From the NCBI GenBank assembly GCA_030272585.1, contig BSYQ01000012.1, positions 124,001-188,000 on the forward strand: DNA of 64,000 nt. Direction: 5' to 3'. Below are positions 9,464-19,410 of this stretch, one piece after another (the first letter of the stretch is position 1; each line of letters begins with the position of its first letter). The notes below the pieces were generated by a model. It was not told where the DNA came from. It made no database searches and saw only the letters and a list, made by a program, of their open reading frames with translations. The translations under genes were made by a program, and so were the position numbers. The stretch is from Bryopsis sp. KO-2023 (taxonomy: Eukaryota > Chlorophyta > Ulvophyceae > Bryopsidales > Bryopsidaceae).

Positions 9464-11347
9464 TCACTCTGTCTCCGAGTCCAAGCCCTCGAGATCCCAC
9501 ATCGTTCGTAGGATGTATGTCAGCCGGGATCCAAGCTCCTTGACACCGGTTTTTGAAGGGAAGGCTGCGGATTTGACCCGACACACCTGACATGGTAAGG
9601 TGAGCTGATCAGTGGTATCCGGGGATGGAAGCGATGGGAGCGGAAGAAAATCCTCTGCACGTTTCCCGAGGCGAAGATGCTCCGCGGTCATATCGAGCGG
9701 CCGGATAGTTTTATCCGCGAGCCACCGATTGATGACCCGATCCATTACATGATGATGGGGCCAGTGTGTAGGGCAAACGTAGTGTGCCCCACAACTGGTT
9801 TTTACCCCGACACCATGTTGCGTTCCCGCGCAGTAATAGCACTTCGTTCCCGCGAGTGCTGGATCGTGCGTGCCTTTGATCTTCTTGAGCGCTGCACGCA
9901 ACTCTTTCGCGTCCTTCGCGCGTGTGCGTTTCTTCCCCCGCTTGGTGCTTTTCTCCGCGCCCTTTTTCTCCGCGCCCTTTTTTTCCGCTTCCTTCACTTT
10001 TTCCGCATCCGCCTGAGTCGACGGCTCCCCTTTCTTGGTTTCAGCGGTTGTCGTTTTCTCCGCGTCCGCCTTCTTTTGTTTTCCCGCGTCCGCATGTGTT
10101 TTCTCCGCGTCCGCCTTTTGTTTTTCCGCAGCCGCCTTTTTCTCCGCATGTGTTTTCTCCGCGTCCGCCTGTTGTTTTTCCGCGTCCGCCTTTTTCTCCG
10201 CGGCTGCTTTCTTTTTCTCCGCAAGTGCTTTGAGCATTGCTGCTTTGACGAGTGCTTTTGTTTGTGCGTCCTCCGCGCTCAGCGGTGGTTTTGAACCTGT
10301 CGGCTCTTCCGCTATGACGTCTTCGTTGTCGTCATCGTCAAGGGAACTCTGGGGTGGTTTCGCCAACTGCTGTGAGATATTTTCCGCTGCCCCGTCTATC
10401 CGGCTCAACCAGTCGTTCACTTGGTCCAAATTGTGCGCCTTCGTAAGGTCCACGTTCGTGATGGTGATCTCCTTGACCTTATGCATATCGACCTGATCTT
10501 TTATCCGGCCGTCTCGCACCAACTGCGCCTGCGCCTTCGCGGTATCCAGCCGTACTCCCACGAGTCCGTGTGAAAAACTCGCGAGTGACTGCGGGATGTC
10601 CATGAGGTTGGCCCGAAGCCGGTTGACCTCAACTTTGGACGCGACGAGTTCTGACATCAGCACACGGGCGGTCGTGCTGCTGCAGAAATCGTCTCCCTTC
10701 TCCGCCTTGGCGAGAGCTGCTTTTGTGGCCGCCAGCTCTTTTTGGACCGTGACGAGGTTCCGATAGCGTTTCTCCGCCTCGCTGATGAGCTGCTTGTTTT
10801 CTTTATGATACCATTCGGTATCCGCCTGAGCTTTCGTGGCTGCTTTCCGGGAGAGGGTTAGGTCGGTGGTCAGCTGGGTAATTTCCTTGGATTTCGCGGA
10901 AATTTCTTGATCCCGCGCGGAAATTACTTGATCCTTTGCGGAATTTTCTTCCTCTAGCGCGGATAACTCTCGTTTGATGGTCTTGAGTTCCGCTTCCGCA
11001 CCGCGGGCTTTCACTTGAGCGTCACTCAACTGCTGTTGAAGAGCCCGGTATCGGTTGGTCCAATCCGCCTCCAGCTTAGTTTTTTCCGCCGCCCTTTCCT
11101 CTTTTGCTTCCCGGAGTTCCGCCGCCAGCTCACAGATTTCCGCCTCCTGCTCATCTCTTTTTGTCACACCCTCCTGAAGCTTCTTGTGTAACTTTTCGTA
11201 ATCCGCCGCCACATTTGCATGTGATTCCACCGCCTCAGTTCCAGATTCTAAGGCTTCCGCGAGCTCCGTTTCCAAGGCCTCTGCCTTTGCTTTCCACTCA
11301 TCCCTCTGCTGACGGAGTCGCTCCAAATGCTCGGATGTTCCAGACAT
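9464..11347 (-). CDS. Third ORF of element B: coiled coil plus Cys/His cluster
   Basis: 627 residues. The first third is heptad-rich (HLERLRQQRDEWKAKAEALE and onward), predicting a long coiled coil. The middle has alanine-lysine-glutamate repeats built on AEKKKADAEK, about 370-460. A basic stretch (KRGKKRTRAKDAKELRAALKK) follows. The C-terminal part contains a Cys/His cluster: CYYC, then SCGAHYVCPTHWPHHH. It lies in the sense direction between pol and the 3' LTR, where some elements carry env-like or accessory genes. There is no signal peptide or membrane span, so it does not look like an envelope. I do not recognise the family. A nucleic-acid-binding or second Gag-like accessory protein is possible. 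Confidence 0.8.
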   Translation of the reverse strand: MSGTSEHLERLRQQRDEWKAKAEALETELAEALESGTEAVESHANVAADYEKLHKKLQEGVTKRDEQEAEICELAAELREAKEERAAEKTKLEADWTNRYRALQQQLSDAQVKARGAEAELKTIKRELSALEEENSAKDQVISARDQEISAKSKEITQLTTDLTLSRKAATKAQADTEWYHKENKQLISEAEKRYRNLVTVQKELAATKAALAKAEKGDDFCSSTTARVLMSELVASKVEVNRLRANLMDIPQSLASFSHGLVGVRLDTAKAQAQLVRDGRIKDQVDMHKVKEITITNVDLTKAHNLDQVNDWLSRIDGAAENISQQLAKPPQSSLDDDDNEDVIAEEPTGSKPPLSAEDAQTKALVKAAMLKALAEKKKAAAEKKADAEKQQADAEKTHAEKKAAAEKQKADAEKTHADAGKQKKADAEKTTTAETKKGEPSTQADAEKVKEAEKKGAEKKGAEKSTKRGKKRTRAKDAKELRAALKKIKGTHDPALAGTKCYYCAGTQHGVGVKTSCGAHYVCPTHWPHHHVMDRVINRWLADKTIRPLDMTAEHLRLGKRAEDFLPLPSLPSPDTTDQLTLPCQVCRVKSAAFPSKTGVKELGSRLTYILRTMWDLEGLDSETE

Positions 11348-11668
11348 TTTTATGCAAATGCTTTGAATGTGTTGCTCTGGTGGCGGTTGCTTCTGAAGGT
11401 TCAGTGCGCTCGGCGTAAACTTTTGACGAAATAGGGCTGGAGGGTTGCAGCCTAGCTAGTTTATACAAGTGATAGAGTCACTCACTTGTCATTGATGGAA
11501 GACTTCCTCTATTGAGTGTCGTCTCATCCAAGGTTCTAGCCCGCTTTGATATTACCCTCGCTATCTTGACTCAGCTCCCTGTAGCTCGCTCTTAGATGTA
11601 TTTGATTATGGGTGAACTGATACCAACACATCAACCATCGTTCCCTTCCCCATATCAACCTGTATCAT
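11348..11668 (-). other. Spacer between pol and ORF3 of element B
   Basis: About 320 bp without an open frame of note. It could carry a promoter or splice acceptor for ORF3, but no clear signal is visible. Confidence 0.5.
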
Positions 11669-14600
11669 CTAAAGAGGTTGTTTCCGCCGCCTTGTCCGCC
11701 TTTCTTCCCGCTTAGAGCGGATTTCTTCTTTGGTCGGCAAGCGCGTGCGGTTTCTGAGATACTCTGCCAAGATATCGCTGGCATTGGCCAGGTGGGCTTC
11801 TGGCTCCCAGGTGGCTTCCATCAAATCATAGCCCTTCCACAGAATCAAGTACTCCCGACGGTTGGGTGTGCCTCGATCCCGCAGAATACGCTCGACCTCA
11901 TATTCAATGGCGCCATCCACCAACTCCCCTTCGGGAGGTTCCACCTCCCGCTCATCATCTTCTGACAAGCGGTTGTATGCCTTCAGCTTGGAGACATGGA
12001 AGGTAGAATGAATAGTCCAATGGGGTGGTAGTTGCAGGCGATAAGCGACTGTGGATATCGCTTTGTCCACTTTGAATGGCCCGACAAACCTCCGGCGGAT
12101 TTTTGGTGGGATCTTTTGTAAGGATTGCAGCGGAATAAATGTACTCCGCACCAAAACTTCATCCCCTTCTTTGAAGATTACTTCCCGCCGCCGTTTGTTC
12201 GCTTGGACACACATCCGCTCTTGTGCGGTTGCATACTGCTGCTTTGCCTGCTGCAGTTGCTCGTCCATTCGTTTCACCATTTCGGTTGCCATTTCGGACT
12301 CTTCTTTCGCCGTTAACTTTTTCTGCACGGTAATTTGTCCCATATGCTGCCCATACAACAAGTGTGCTGGGGCATAGCCGGTTGACACATTGCGGGAGTT
12401 GTTGGCAGCAAATTCCGCTGTCGCCAAGAAATCAACCCAGCGGTCTGGATACCGCTCCACATAAGGCCGCAAAAAGTCTTCCAACACCCGAATAGTAACC
12501 TCTGACTGCCCATCTGTTTGTGGGTGGTAGGCTGTGCTCATTCGGAGTTGGGTTCCCAGAAGTGAAAATAAAGACCGCCAGAAGGAACTTGTGAATCTGG
12601 GGTCTCGATCGGAAATTATCACTTTGGGGAGGCCATAGTGTTTGTATATTTTGTCCACAAACAACTTAGCATATTCCGGGGCGGTTATTTCCTTAGTGCA
12701 GGGTGCGAAGCGAACGTACTTGGTTAACCGATCAACAAATACCGCGATGGCGGTGAACCCACGTGACTTTGGTAAATCAGTCACGAGGTCAGTGGTGATC
12801 TGTTCCCACTTTGTTGTCGGTATCGGGAGTGGATGCAGAAGCCCTTTCTGCTTCGTCGTATCAGCTTTTGTCCGCTGACAGACAGGACATGTCCGCACAT
12901 ATGCTTGGACATCCTTTCCAACTCCTTTCCACCAGTAGTATCGCTGTAGCACATCCGATGTCCGGGCGGCACCTGCGTGTCCAGCGCTCGGAACATCATG
13001 GAACTCCCCCATAACCTTTTTCCGGTATCCATTTGGAACCACTAGTACTTTGTCTGAGGTGGGAGTTGCTTGATAGTACAACCAGCCATCCTCGAACGAA
13101 AGTTTCGTGGGTTTACCCTCTTGGATTTTCGCGACTTCCGCTTGCAGTTTTTGATCTGCTGCAATAGCGGTCTTCCATGCATCCGCTTCATCCACCACCC
13201 AGGCGGACAAAGCATGAAGTTGATCCTGTGAATCAGGAAGGCTTCGGGATAACGCATCCGCCAGTACATTGGCTTTACCAGGCACATAGACGATTTTTGG
13301 ATCTATGGAATCAAAATACCCTGACGTGTACCATCGGGATTGTGTCCGCGACATTTTAGCTTGGGTCATGAAGTGGGTTATCGGCTGATGGTCTGTCAGA
13401 ACCGTAACCTCCCCAGGCGCTCCTTCGAGGTAATGCCGCCATTGGCTGAGCGCATATGCTACAGCCCCCAGCTCCCGCTCATATGCGGAATATCGTGTCT
13501 CAGCTGGTTTTAATCGTCTTGAAAGGTAGGCTATTGGCTGTAGCCCCTTTCCATGGTCCTGACACAGAACTGCTCCATATGCAGTTCCTGATGCGTCCGT
13601 TATTACGGTGTACCTAAGAAGCGGATCGGGTAGGAGAAGTATGGGGGTGCGGGTGATCTTTTGCTTGAGTTTGCTGAAGGCTTCGCGCTGAATAGGCCCC
13701 CATGTCCACACATGATTCTTTTTGATCAGATCATGTAAGGGTCCTGCAATCCGCGCAAACTCTGGTATAAACTTACGATAGTAAGATACCATGCCCAGAA
13801 AACTTCGCACATCCCCAACTGAGCTCAACTCCTTCCATTCTTGAATAGCCCGCACTTTATCACTCATTGGTTGCAGGCCTTTTCCTGACAAATGATATCC
13901 CAGATAATCGGTCTCGCTGACCCCCACTTCACACTTGCTCGCTTTCGCGTAGAGCTTGTGTTTGTGTAACCGCTCGAATACCTGTTTCAAATGATCGACA
14001 TGTTCTTCCACTGAATTGGAAAACACCAGAATGTCGTCAATGAAAACAACCACAAAGTGGTCCAAAAACTCCCCCAACAAATCCTGCACCATAGTTTGAA
14101 ACTGGGCCGGACAGTTGGACATTCCGAAGGGACAAACGAGGAACTCGAAATGCCCGTATCGTGTGCGGAATGCAGTTTTTGGGGTATCCTTTGGCCGGAC
14201 TGGAAATTGCCAGTAGCCCGAGCGGAGGTCGATCTTGGTGTAGATCTTTGCTTTCGCGAGCCGGTCCATTAACTCTTCGGGGAGCGGAAGTGGATAGCGG
14301 TTTTTAATGGTGTAGTGGTTGATCCATCTGTAATCAACACACATCCGCAGTCCGCCGTCTTTCTTAGGGACAAAGAGTATGGGAGCTCCCCAGGGACTCT
14401 CTGACGGCCTAATCTTCCGTTGCTCGAGGAGATAATCCACTTGTGTCCGAACTTCATCCAATTCAGCCGGAGAAAGTTTGTACAGAGGACGGTGGATTGG
14501 GCTCATACTCTCATCCTCAAGGTCGATCTTAAATTCATGACCCTTGCGGACGGGAGGTATGCCAGGCGGGAGATCTTTTGGAAAAATGTGGCTATATTCC

Positions 14601-15778
14601 TCCACCACAGAGCGGATATCCGGGTGCATCTGATCATGCAGCAACTTCGGTACCTCCGTCTCTTGTGGTGTGTTGGTGCCCGCTGAAGTTTGAAGGCTAT
14701 CAACGGTTACCCCCTCATACGGATATTGCATCAAGTGATTGCTATCCGTGGGGTCAGATTCACGCACCACCACCAAGTAAGCCAAACTATCTGTGGCTTC
14801 AGTTTGCTTCTTGATGTAGCGGAATATCTTCTTGTGGGTGATGAGAGGTGTGGTTTCATTCGCAAGTTGAAGATAATCAGTCGGTCTTTCCTTTACCGGT
14901 ACTGTTATCCAACCTTGACCTTGGCGAATGTTGATAGTTCCCTGTGCAAAGTCTATGGACGGGTTATTGGCGATGAGCCACGGTAACCCTAACACGATGT
15001 CATACGTGAGATGAGGAAAAACATCCGCAGAAAACTGGGTTTTGTATCCGCCCAACTGCATGTTGATGTTTCCGCATCGTTTGTCCACATTGCAAACAGA
15101 CCCGTTGGCTAATGAAACGGTCTTATTACACGAGGAGAACTCTAACCCCAAACGATCCACAAGTTTCTGCGCTACATAATTTTCCGTAGCTCCACAGTCC
15201 AAATAAGCGGAGATTGAAACTCCCCCTATCCGCCCCTTAAGCTCATATCCCATGAACTTAAGGTGGTGATTATTTACCAGCGGGTTAAAACTGTCTTGAA
15301 GGTAATCCCCACCTTCAACCCCTGGTTGTTTCTTTCTGTCCGATGCCTCCCTTGCATCGGCGTCAGACGGAACCCTTGGGCTGGTCCGGTCTAAACTTTT
15401 TACACTTCCTTCCGAAGCCTGTTTCTCTCCACAAGGCGGGACAGATTCCAGGTTGCTATCTCCGGAGGAACTTCCAGAGTCTTCATGTACTGAACCAACA
15501 CTTTCCGCCAACTCTCTGCCGGAAGTGCTTAGGATGACCGTACTTGAATCATCCATCCGCTCTTTGTCACCAAGTTTTGTACTCATCAGCGGATTTTCAG
15601 CCCTCTGGGCGGGATTTCTTTTTGACTCTTTCTCGGTCTTTTTATTCCCCTCTCGTTCTCTTGCTCGTGACTCCCGGAGCTTCTGACGTCTGCGATGTCT
15701 ATATCTTCGGCGTCTGGCTCTTTTTCTTCTGGCCGCATGGAGTGAAGTCTCCTCTATGCGGCGTGATCTTTTAGCCAT
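11669..15778 (-). CDS. Pol polyprotein of element B (PR-RT-RH-INT-chromodomain)
   Basis: 1,369 residues. A very basic N-terminus (about 1-60) is followed by the protease site AYLDCGATENY at 191-201, with Cys in the variable middle position. RT shows KIDLRSGYWQF at 515-525 and the catalytic FIDD at 579-582. RNase H begins near TVITDASGTAYGAVL. Integrase has the zinc motif H..H..CPVC and the catalytic VDRLTKY, ISDRDPRFTS and HPQTDGQSE blocks. The C-terminus is a chromodomain (YEVERILRDRG, then REYLILWKGYDLMEATWEPE), which defines chromoviruses and is thought to target integration to marked chromatin. The ATG lies 25 nt before the gag stop in the -1 frame. No canonical slippery heptamer is there, so reinitiation or slippage at CTA AAA G are both possible. 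Confidence 0.93.
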   Translation of the reverse strand: MAKRSRRIEETSLHAARRKRARRRRYRHRRRQKLRESRAREREGNKKTEKESKRNPAQRAENPLMSTKLGDKERMDDSSTVILSTSGRELAESVGSVHEDSGSSSGDSNLESVPPCGEKQASEGSVKSLDRTSPRVPSDADAREASDRKKQPGVEGGDYLQDSFNPLVNNHHLKFMGYELKGRIGGVSISAYLDCGATENYVAQKLVDRLGLEFSSCNKTVSLANGSVCNVDKRCGNINMQLGGYKTQFSADVFPHLTYDIVLGLPWLIANNPSIDFAQGTINIRQGQGWITVPVKERPTDYLQLANETTPLITHKKIFRYIKKQTEATDSLAYLVVVRESDPTDSNHLMQYPYEGVTVDSLQTSAGTNTPQETEVPKLLHDQMHPDIRSVVEEYSHIFPKDLPPGIPPVRKGHEFKIDLEDESMSPIHRPLYKLSPAELDEVRTQVDYLLEQRKIRPSESPWGAPILFVPKKDGGLRMCVDYRWINHYTIKNRYPLPLPEELMDRLAKAKIYTKIDLRSGYWQFPVRPKDTPKTAFRTRYGHFEFLVCPFGMSNCPAQFQTMVQDLLGEFLDHFVVVFIDDILVFSNSVEEHVDHLKQVFERLHKHKLYAKASKCEVGVSETDYLGYHLSGKGLQPMSDKVRAIQEWKELSSVGDVRSFLGMVSYYRKFIPEFARIAGPLHDLIKKNHVWTWGPIQREAFSKLKQKITRTPILLLPDPLLRYTVITDASGTAYGAVLCQDHGKGLQPIAYLSRRLKPAETRYSAYERELGAVAYALSQWRHYLEGAPGEVTVLTDHQPITHFMTQAKMSRTQSRWYTSGYFDSIDPKIVYVPGKANVLADALSRSLPDSQDQLHALSAWVVDEADAWKTAIAADQKLQAEVAKIQEGKPTKLSFEDGWLYYQATPTSDKVLVVPNGYRKKVMGEFHDVPSAGHAGAARTSDVLQRYYWWKGVGKDVQAYVRTCPVCQRTKADTTKQKGLLHPLPIPTTKWEQITTDLVTDLPKSRGFTAIAVFVDRLTKYVRFAPCTKEITAPEYAKLFVDKIYKHYGLPKVIISDRDPRFTSSFWRSLFSLLGTQLRMSTAYHPQTDGQSEVTIRVLEDFLRPYVERYPDRWVDFLATAEFAANNSRNVSTGYAPAHLLYGQHMGQITVQKKLTAKEESEMATEMVKRMDEQLQQAKQQYATAQERMCVQANKRRREVIFKEGDEVLVRSTFIPLQSLQKIPPKIRRRFVGPFKVDKAISTVAYRLQLPPHWTIHSTFHVSKLKAYNRLSEDDEREVEPPEGELVDGAIEYEVERILRDRGTPNRREYLILWKGYDLMEATWEPEAHLANASDILAEYLRNRTRLPTKEEIRSKREERRTRRRKQPL

Positions 15779-18720
15779 TTTTGAAAAGTTGGGCCTTTAG
15801 GACATTTTCCAAAGCCATGACCCACTTCACCGCAGATGTAACATGCGCCTCCGCCTCTAGCTCCGCCTTGTTGCTGCCTTCCGCCACCACCTCGATTTCG
15901 TCCGCCACCTCGTCTTCCGCCTCTTCCGCGGCCACGGCCGCCTCCACCTCTGTTGCCTCCTCCCATTTGCTGATTTTGATCTTGGGGTGGAGGTGGTGGT
16001 TGCGGTTGCTGACCTTGCATTTGCTGGTTCTGATCAGCTTTGGGCTTGTTTTTCCAATTCCAGTTCCATCGCCCTCGTCCGCGACCACGTCCGCGGTTGT
16101 TTTGAGATTGGCTACCCAACGAATCGATTCTTTCGGCAGTGACTATCGCCGCTTCCACTCCTTCTGTCACCATTGTAACAACTTGATGTCGGATCTGGGG
16201 CCGTAATCCGTCAACAAACGTCAAGTACTGCTCCTCCTCCGTCATATTTGGAATTCTGAGTATGAGATCCCGAAATGCGTTAATGTAGGAACGAACAGTC
16301 CCCGTTTGTTGAAGTTTCCGCAGCTTCCTACGTGAAACATCGGACATTCTTGTTGGTTCGAAAGCAATAGCTAACTCTTCCACAAGTTGTACCCAGTCCT
16401 GGAACATCGGACGAACTCCTTCCCGAATCCGCATCTCTTGCATATTCCGCCATGTGGCGGCTGAACCAGAGAGATTTGTGCGGAATACTTTAAGCCAAAC
16501 AGACTCATCCAAATCATAAACTTTACAGAAGTTGGTGAGTTCTGCCTGCCAATCCCGAATCCAGCGATCTCCAGCGCCAGTATACGGTTTCGGCATCGGG
16601 AATTTGACCGCATTGGGAATGTGAAGCAAACGATTTTCTGGACGTGCATAGCCCATAAAATCTGGGACCCCACCTGGGGGACCAGGAGGTCCGCCTCCTC
16701 CGCCACCTCCACCACCACCATCTCCAGGACCGCCTCCTGGGTTCCTAGATGGTCCTTCTCCTCCTCCACCAATATGTGGTCCAGGTGCAGACCCACGGCC
16801 ACTTCTGTCCGATGGGCCTCCGCCACTTCCATCACCGGAACCATCATCATCTCCACCTCCGCCTCCTCCGCCTCCTCCGCCTGCGCGTTGAGGAATACGC
16901 GGATAGGATCCCCATCCAACATAGGGGTTTCCGGATGATGGAGCTCCGTATACATTCACGGAGTGACCTAAGATAGAAGGCCGAATGTATGATGCTCCCA
17001 TGGCATAATAGCCGGGTGGTGAAATCATTGATGGATGTGATAACACTGGCTGAGAAACTGGTGGTGGCATGGGTAATGTTCTAGGTGGCTCGGGTGACGT
17101 GGTTGTTGGAGTTGTCAGCGGAACAGTTTGTACCACGGGAGAAGCCTGCGTACGCTGTGGCGGTTGTACTGGCTGTAATACCGCTGGTGGTCTTGTATTT
17201 GGTGTTTGTCCAAACACAGCGCTAGGCCTCACGATCGGCCTAGGTACATTTCCCTGTCCGCTGATTGCACTGCCTCGCCCCACTCCAGGAATAATGACTG
17301 GGGGTGATGCAGGTCGGGTAATCGGTCTATTTGCCCGCGGGAATACTGGTGGTATTGGCGGGAAACCTACCGAATCCGGGGCAAAGCCGGATGAGGTTTG
17401 GGGCGGTTGACCGAATGGAACTTGTACTTCGGCCAAGCTTGGTGGTTGTGCCACCGTTCTGGTTCCCGCTCCCGCCATAGCAGCCACAAGAGGTGTTTGT
17501 TGAGCAGCGGATGCCATTTGTGTGGCAACTGCTGCAGCATCTTTCTTCCGCCAAAACTCAAAATTCGACGTGAACTTTGTGTCCGCTACATCCTCAAACA
17601 CCTTCTTTAGCTCTTGCGCTGTTTCCGGATCTTGTAGCATTTCTTGTAGCATTTCCCGCGGCTCTCTGCTCCTTGTTGAGCTTCTCGATCTGCTTCTCCT
17701 TGAAGACCGACTTTGACTTCTTTTCAACTCCTCCATTTCCATTTGTAATCTAGCCGCCGCTTCTTTCGCAGCCGCTGCCTCCTTTAACAAATAGGCTACT
17801 TCCGCATGATGCTGTGTTTGAAAACTTTCCGCTCTGTCTTTAGTCGCTTCAAGATCATGCTTAACACGAATGAGTTCTTTGAACTGTTTACTCTGACCCG
17901 CATCCACTAATGCCTGGGTCTCTCTCAGTTCTTGTTGAACCGTATCCAACCCCCAAAGGGCGTCGGCATGTTGCCGGTCAAACTCTTCTTCGAGTTTCCT
18001 TCTTTGCTCATCCGTGTCCGCTACTTGTTCGGCCAATATCCGCTGAGCCTCTTTGGCTTCGTCCACCTCTTTCTGGGCGACATCACGGATATTCGCCAAG
18101 CCAGCTTCCATTTGGCTGAGCCTCCCCTTGGCTGCAGCATCCAGATCTTGTATCCGCTCATCCAACCTTTCACTGAGCTGTCCTTCGATCTGGTGATGGC
18201 GGGACTGTAGAGTAGAGTCCAACACATCATGTACTTGGGAAGCCATGCTTGAACAAGCTCCCTCCATCCGACTATCAAGGTGCTCGGCGACCTGGGCTGT
18301 CCGCTGGGCAGCCTCCTCGGACAATTGGCTGTATAACCGCTCTTGCGATTCATGGAGATCGCGCTCCTGCAGGCCATCGTTGTGCACGTGCAGGGTCTGG
18401 TTATGCACGTTTACTTGGCTCTGTTGCAGGTGCTGCGTTTGTTGATTGATGAAGACTCCTGGTTCTTCCTCCATCTCCTCATCAAACTCCGGGCCAATGT
18501 CCGCTTCCTCATCGCCTGCTTCCTCCACCATGTCCGGGTGTGCGGGGATACCGTATGCCTGTAATGGCCGGTCCATTTCTGCCTGTATTGGCAGTCCGAC
18601 AGCAGGTAATTCCTGGGCGACGATCAGCGGATATAGCGGCGGGCCATCTGGGGCGTCGCGCTCTTGCTGATTGTCTTCGATACCGTATTCCAGGTATAGC
18701 TGCTCGTCGTGTCCGCTCAT
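15754..18720 (-). CDS. Gag of element B
   Basis: 988 residues. The N-terminal third is a long coiled coil rich in Glu, Gln, Ala and Arg (SQLSEEAAQRTAQVAEHLDS and beyond), with an SR-type patch (SRSSRRSRSRSSTRSR). A proline/glycine-rich linker follows. The Gag core is recognisable by WIRDWQAELTNFCKVYDLDE, LSGSAATWRNM and LRKLQQTGTVRSYINAFRDL, a retrotrans_gag-like segment. An RGG-rich stretch precedes one CCHC zinc knuckle, CYICGEVGHGFGKC, at the C-terminus. It packages the RNA in the virus-like particle. The frame overlaps pol by 25 nt. Confidence 0.9.
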   Translation of the reverse strand: MSGHDEQLYLEYGIEDNQQERDAPDGPPLYPLIVAQELPAVGLPIQAEMDRPLQAYGIPAHPDMVEEAGDEEADIGPEFDEEMEEEPGVFINQQTQHLQQSQVNVHNQTLHVHNDGLQERDLHESQERLYSQLSEEAAQRTAQVAEHLDSRMEGACSSMASQVHDVLDSTLQSRHHQIEGQLSERLDERIQDLDAAAKGRLSQMEAGLANIRDVAQKEVDEAKEAQRILAEQVADTDEQRRKLEEEFDRQHADALWGLDTVQQELRETQALVDAGQSKQFKELIRVKHDLEATKDRAESFQTQHHAEVAYLLKEAAAAKEAAARLQMEMEELKRSQSRSSRRSRSRSSTRSREPREMLQEMLQDPETAQELKKVFEDVADTKFTSNFEFWRKKDAAAVATQMASAAQQTPLVAAMAGAGTRTVAQPPSLAEVQVPFGQPPQTSSGFAPDSVGFPPIPPVFPRANRPITRPASPPVIIPGVGRGSAISGQGNVPRPIVRPSAVFGQTPNTRPPAVLQPVQPPQRTQASPVVQTVPLTTPTTTSPEPPRTLPMPPPVSQPVLSHPSMISPPGYYAMGASYIRPSILGHSVNVYGAPSSGNPYVGWGSYPRIPQRAGGGGGGGGGGDDDGSGDGSGGGPSDRSGRGSAPGPHIGGGGEGPSRNPGGGPGDGGGGGGGGGGPPGPPGGVPDFMGYARPENRLLHIPNAVKFPMPKPYTGAGDRWIRDWQAELTNFCKVYDLDESVWLKVFRTNLSGSAATWRNMQEMRIREGVRPMFQDWVQLVEELAIAFEPTRMSDVSRRKLRKLQQTGTVRSYINAFRDLILRIPNMTEEEQYLTFVDGLRPQIRHQVVTMVTEGVEAAIVTAERIDSLGSQSQNNRGRGRGRGRWNWNWKNKPKADQNQQMQGQQPQPPPPPQDQNQQMGGGNRGGGGRGRGRGGRRGGGRNRGGGGRQQQGGARGGGACYICGEVGHGFGKCPKGPTFQKWLKDHAA

Positions 18721-19236
18721 GGTGGATGTCTTGATTCGTCGGCGGTAGAATCACGTGTCCGTTTGGTGGATTCCGTTGGCGGGTAATCCACGTGACTAAT
18801 TGGTCACTCTTTGTCAGCGGTTTCTGGCAGCGGTTTCTGGCACGTAATTTCTGGCACGTAATTTCTGGCGGAAACGTATTCGTCCGCAGAAACGTCCGCT
18901 GGCAGACTCGTTTTGTCCGCTCTGCGGTAACCGCGTGCAGTGTCGACAACTCTCCGACAAACGGAAGTACTACTACGCCGTGCTGTGGTCGTAGCGTCCA
19001 AGGATCTATAGATCCTGTGATTTTGGGAGGGATGATCGAGCGCAGCAACGTGCGTTCTCTTTCGTCCAGCGTTTGGTTGGTGCGCAGCAACACGAAGTAG
19101 GTTCCAGACACGAGGGGAAACCTTCTTCGACCTAGCCGACCCTGATCTTTTGCACCTCGACTGCAAAATCTCCTGTCGATCTCTTCCACTAAGTAGACTC
19201 GACTTGCAGATAGGGTGCTTCGGCTCCGAAACCAGT
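18721..19236 (-). promoter_or_regulatory. 5' leader and primer binding site of element B
   Basis: The minus strand next to the 5' LTR has a 2-nt gap and then TGGTTTCGGAGCCG, complementary to a tRNA 3' end CGGCTCCGAAACCA (19221-19234). A cluster of short direct repeats (TTTCTGGCA, 18821-18870) lies in the leader. An overlapping frame beginning near 19189 is probably an upstream ORF or chance. Confidence 0.7.
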
Positions 19237-19410
19237 TGTTAGGCCCCTGTAGGTTTTAGTGAAGTCGTTGCTGAGTCTGAGACTGGGGTCACACACACTA
19301 CAAACCAGAGAATTAATTTTACAAGGTGTTCTCTCTGAACTTAACCCCCTAGAACCCGTACTAACCCGTACTACACACTCGTACTGCAAAATGAGTGCGA
19401 CAACGTATCA
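19237..19410 (-). repeat. 5' LTR of element B
   Basis: 174 bp, same as 9136-9309 by eye. It should hold the promoter of element B. The duplication GCAAA follows at 19411-19415. Confidence 0.93.

Larger units (their letters stand above)
9136..19410 (-). mobile_element. LTR retrotransposon B, chromovirus type, apparently intact
   Basis: A 10,275-bp element on the minus strand with 174-bp LTRs (9136-9309 and 19237-19410) that I read as identical. The ends are TG..CA and it is flanked by the 5-bp duplication GCAAA. It carries gag (CCHC knuckle), pol (PR-RT-RH-INT with a chromodomain) and a third ORF between pol and the 3' LTR. All three frames are long and uninterrupted. The insertion is very recent and younger than element A. 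Confidence 0.94.

Noticed and set aside
18509-19189. 226-residue minus-strand frame at the 5' leader of element B
   Set aside because: It overlaps gag in another frame, has no recognised domain and contains translated short direct repeats. An upstream ORF is possible but unsupported.
19221-19236. A tRNA gene at the CCGAAACCA sequence
   Set aside because: It lies exactly at the LTR boundary and only the tRNA 3' end is present, as expected for a primer binding site.
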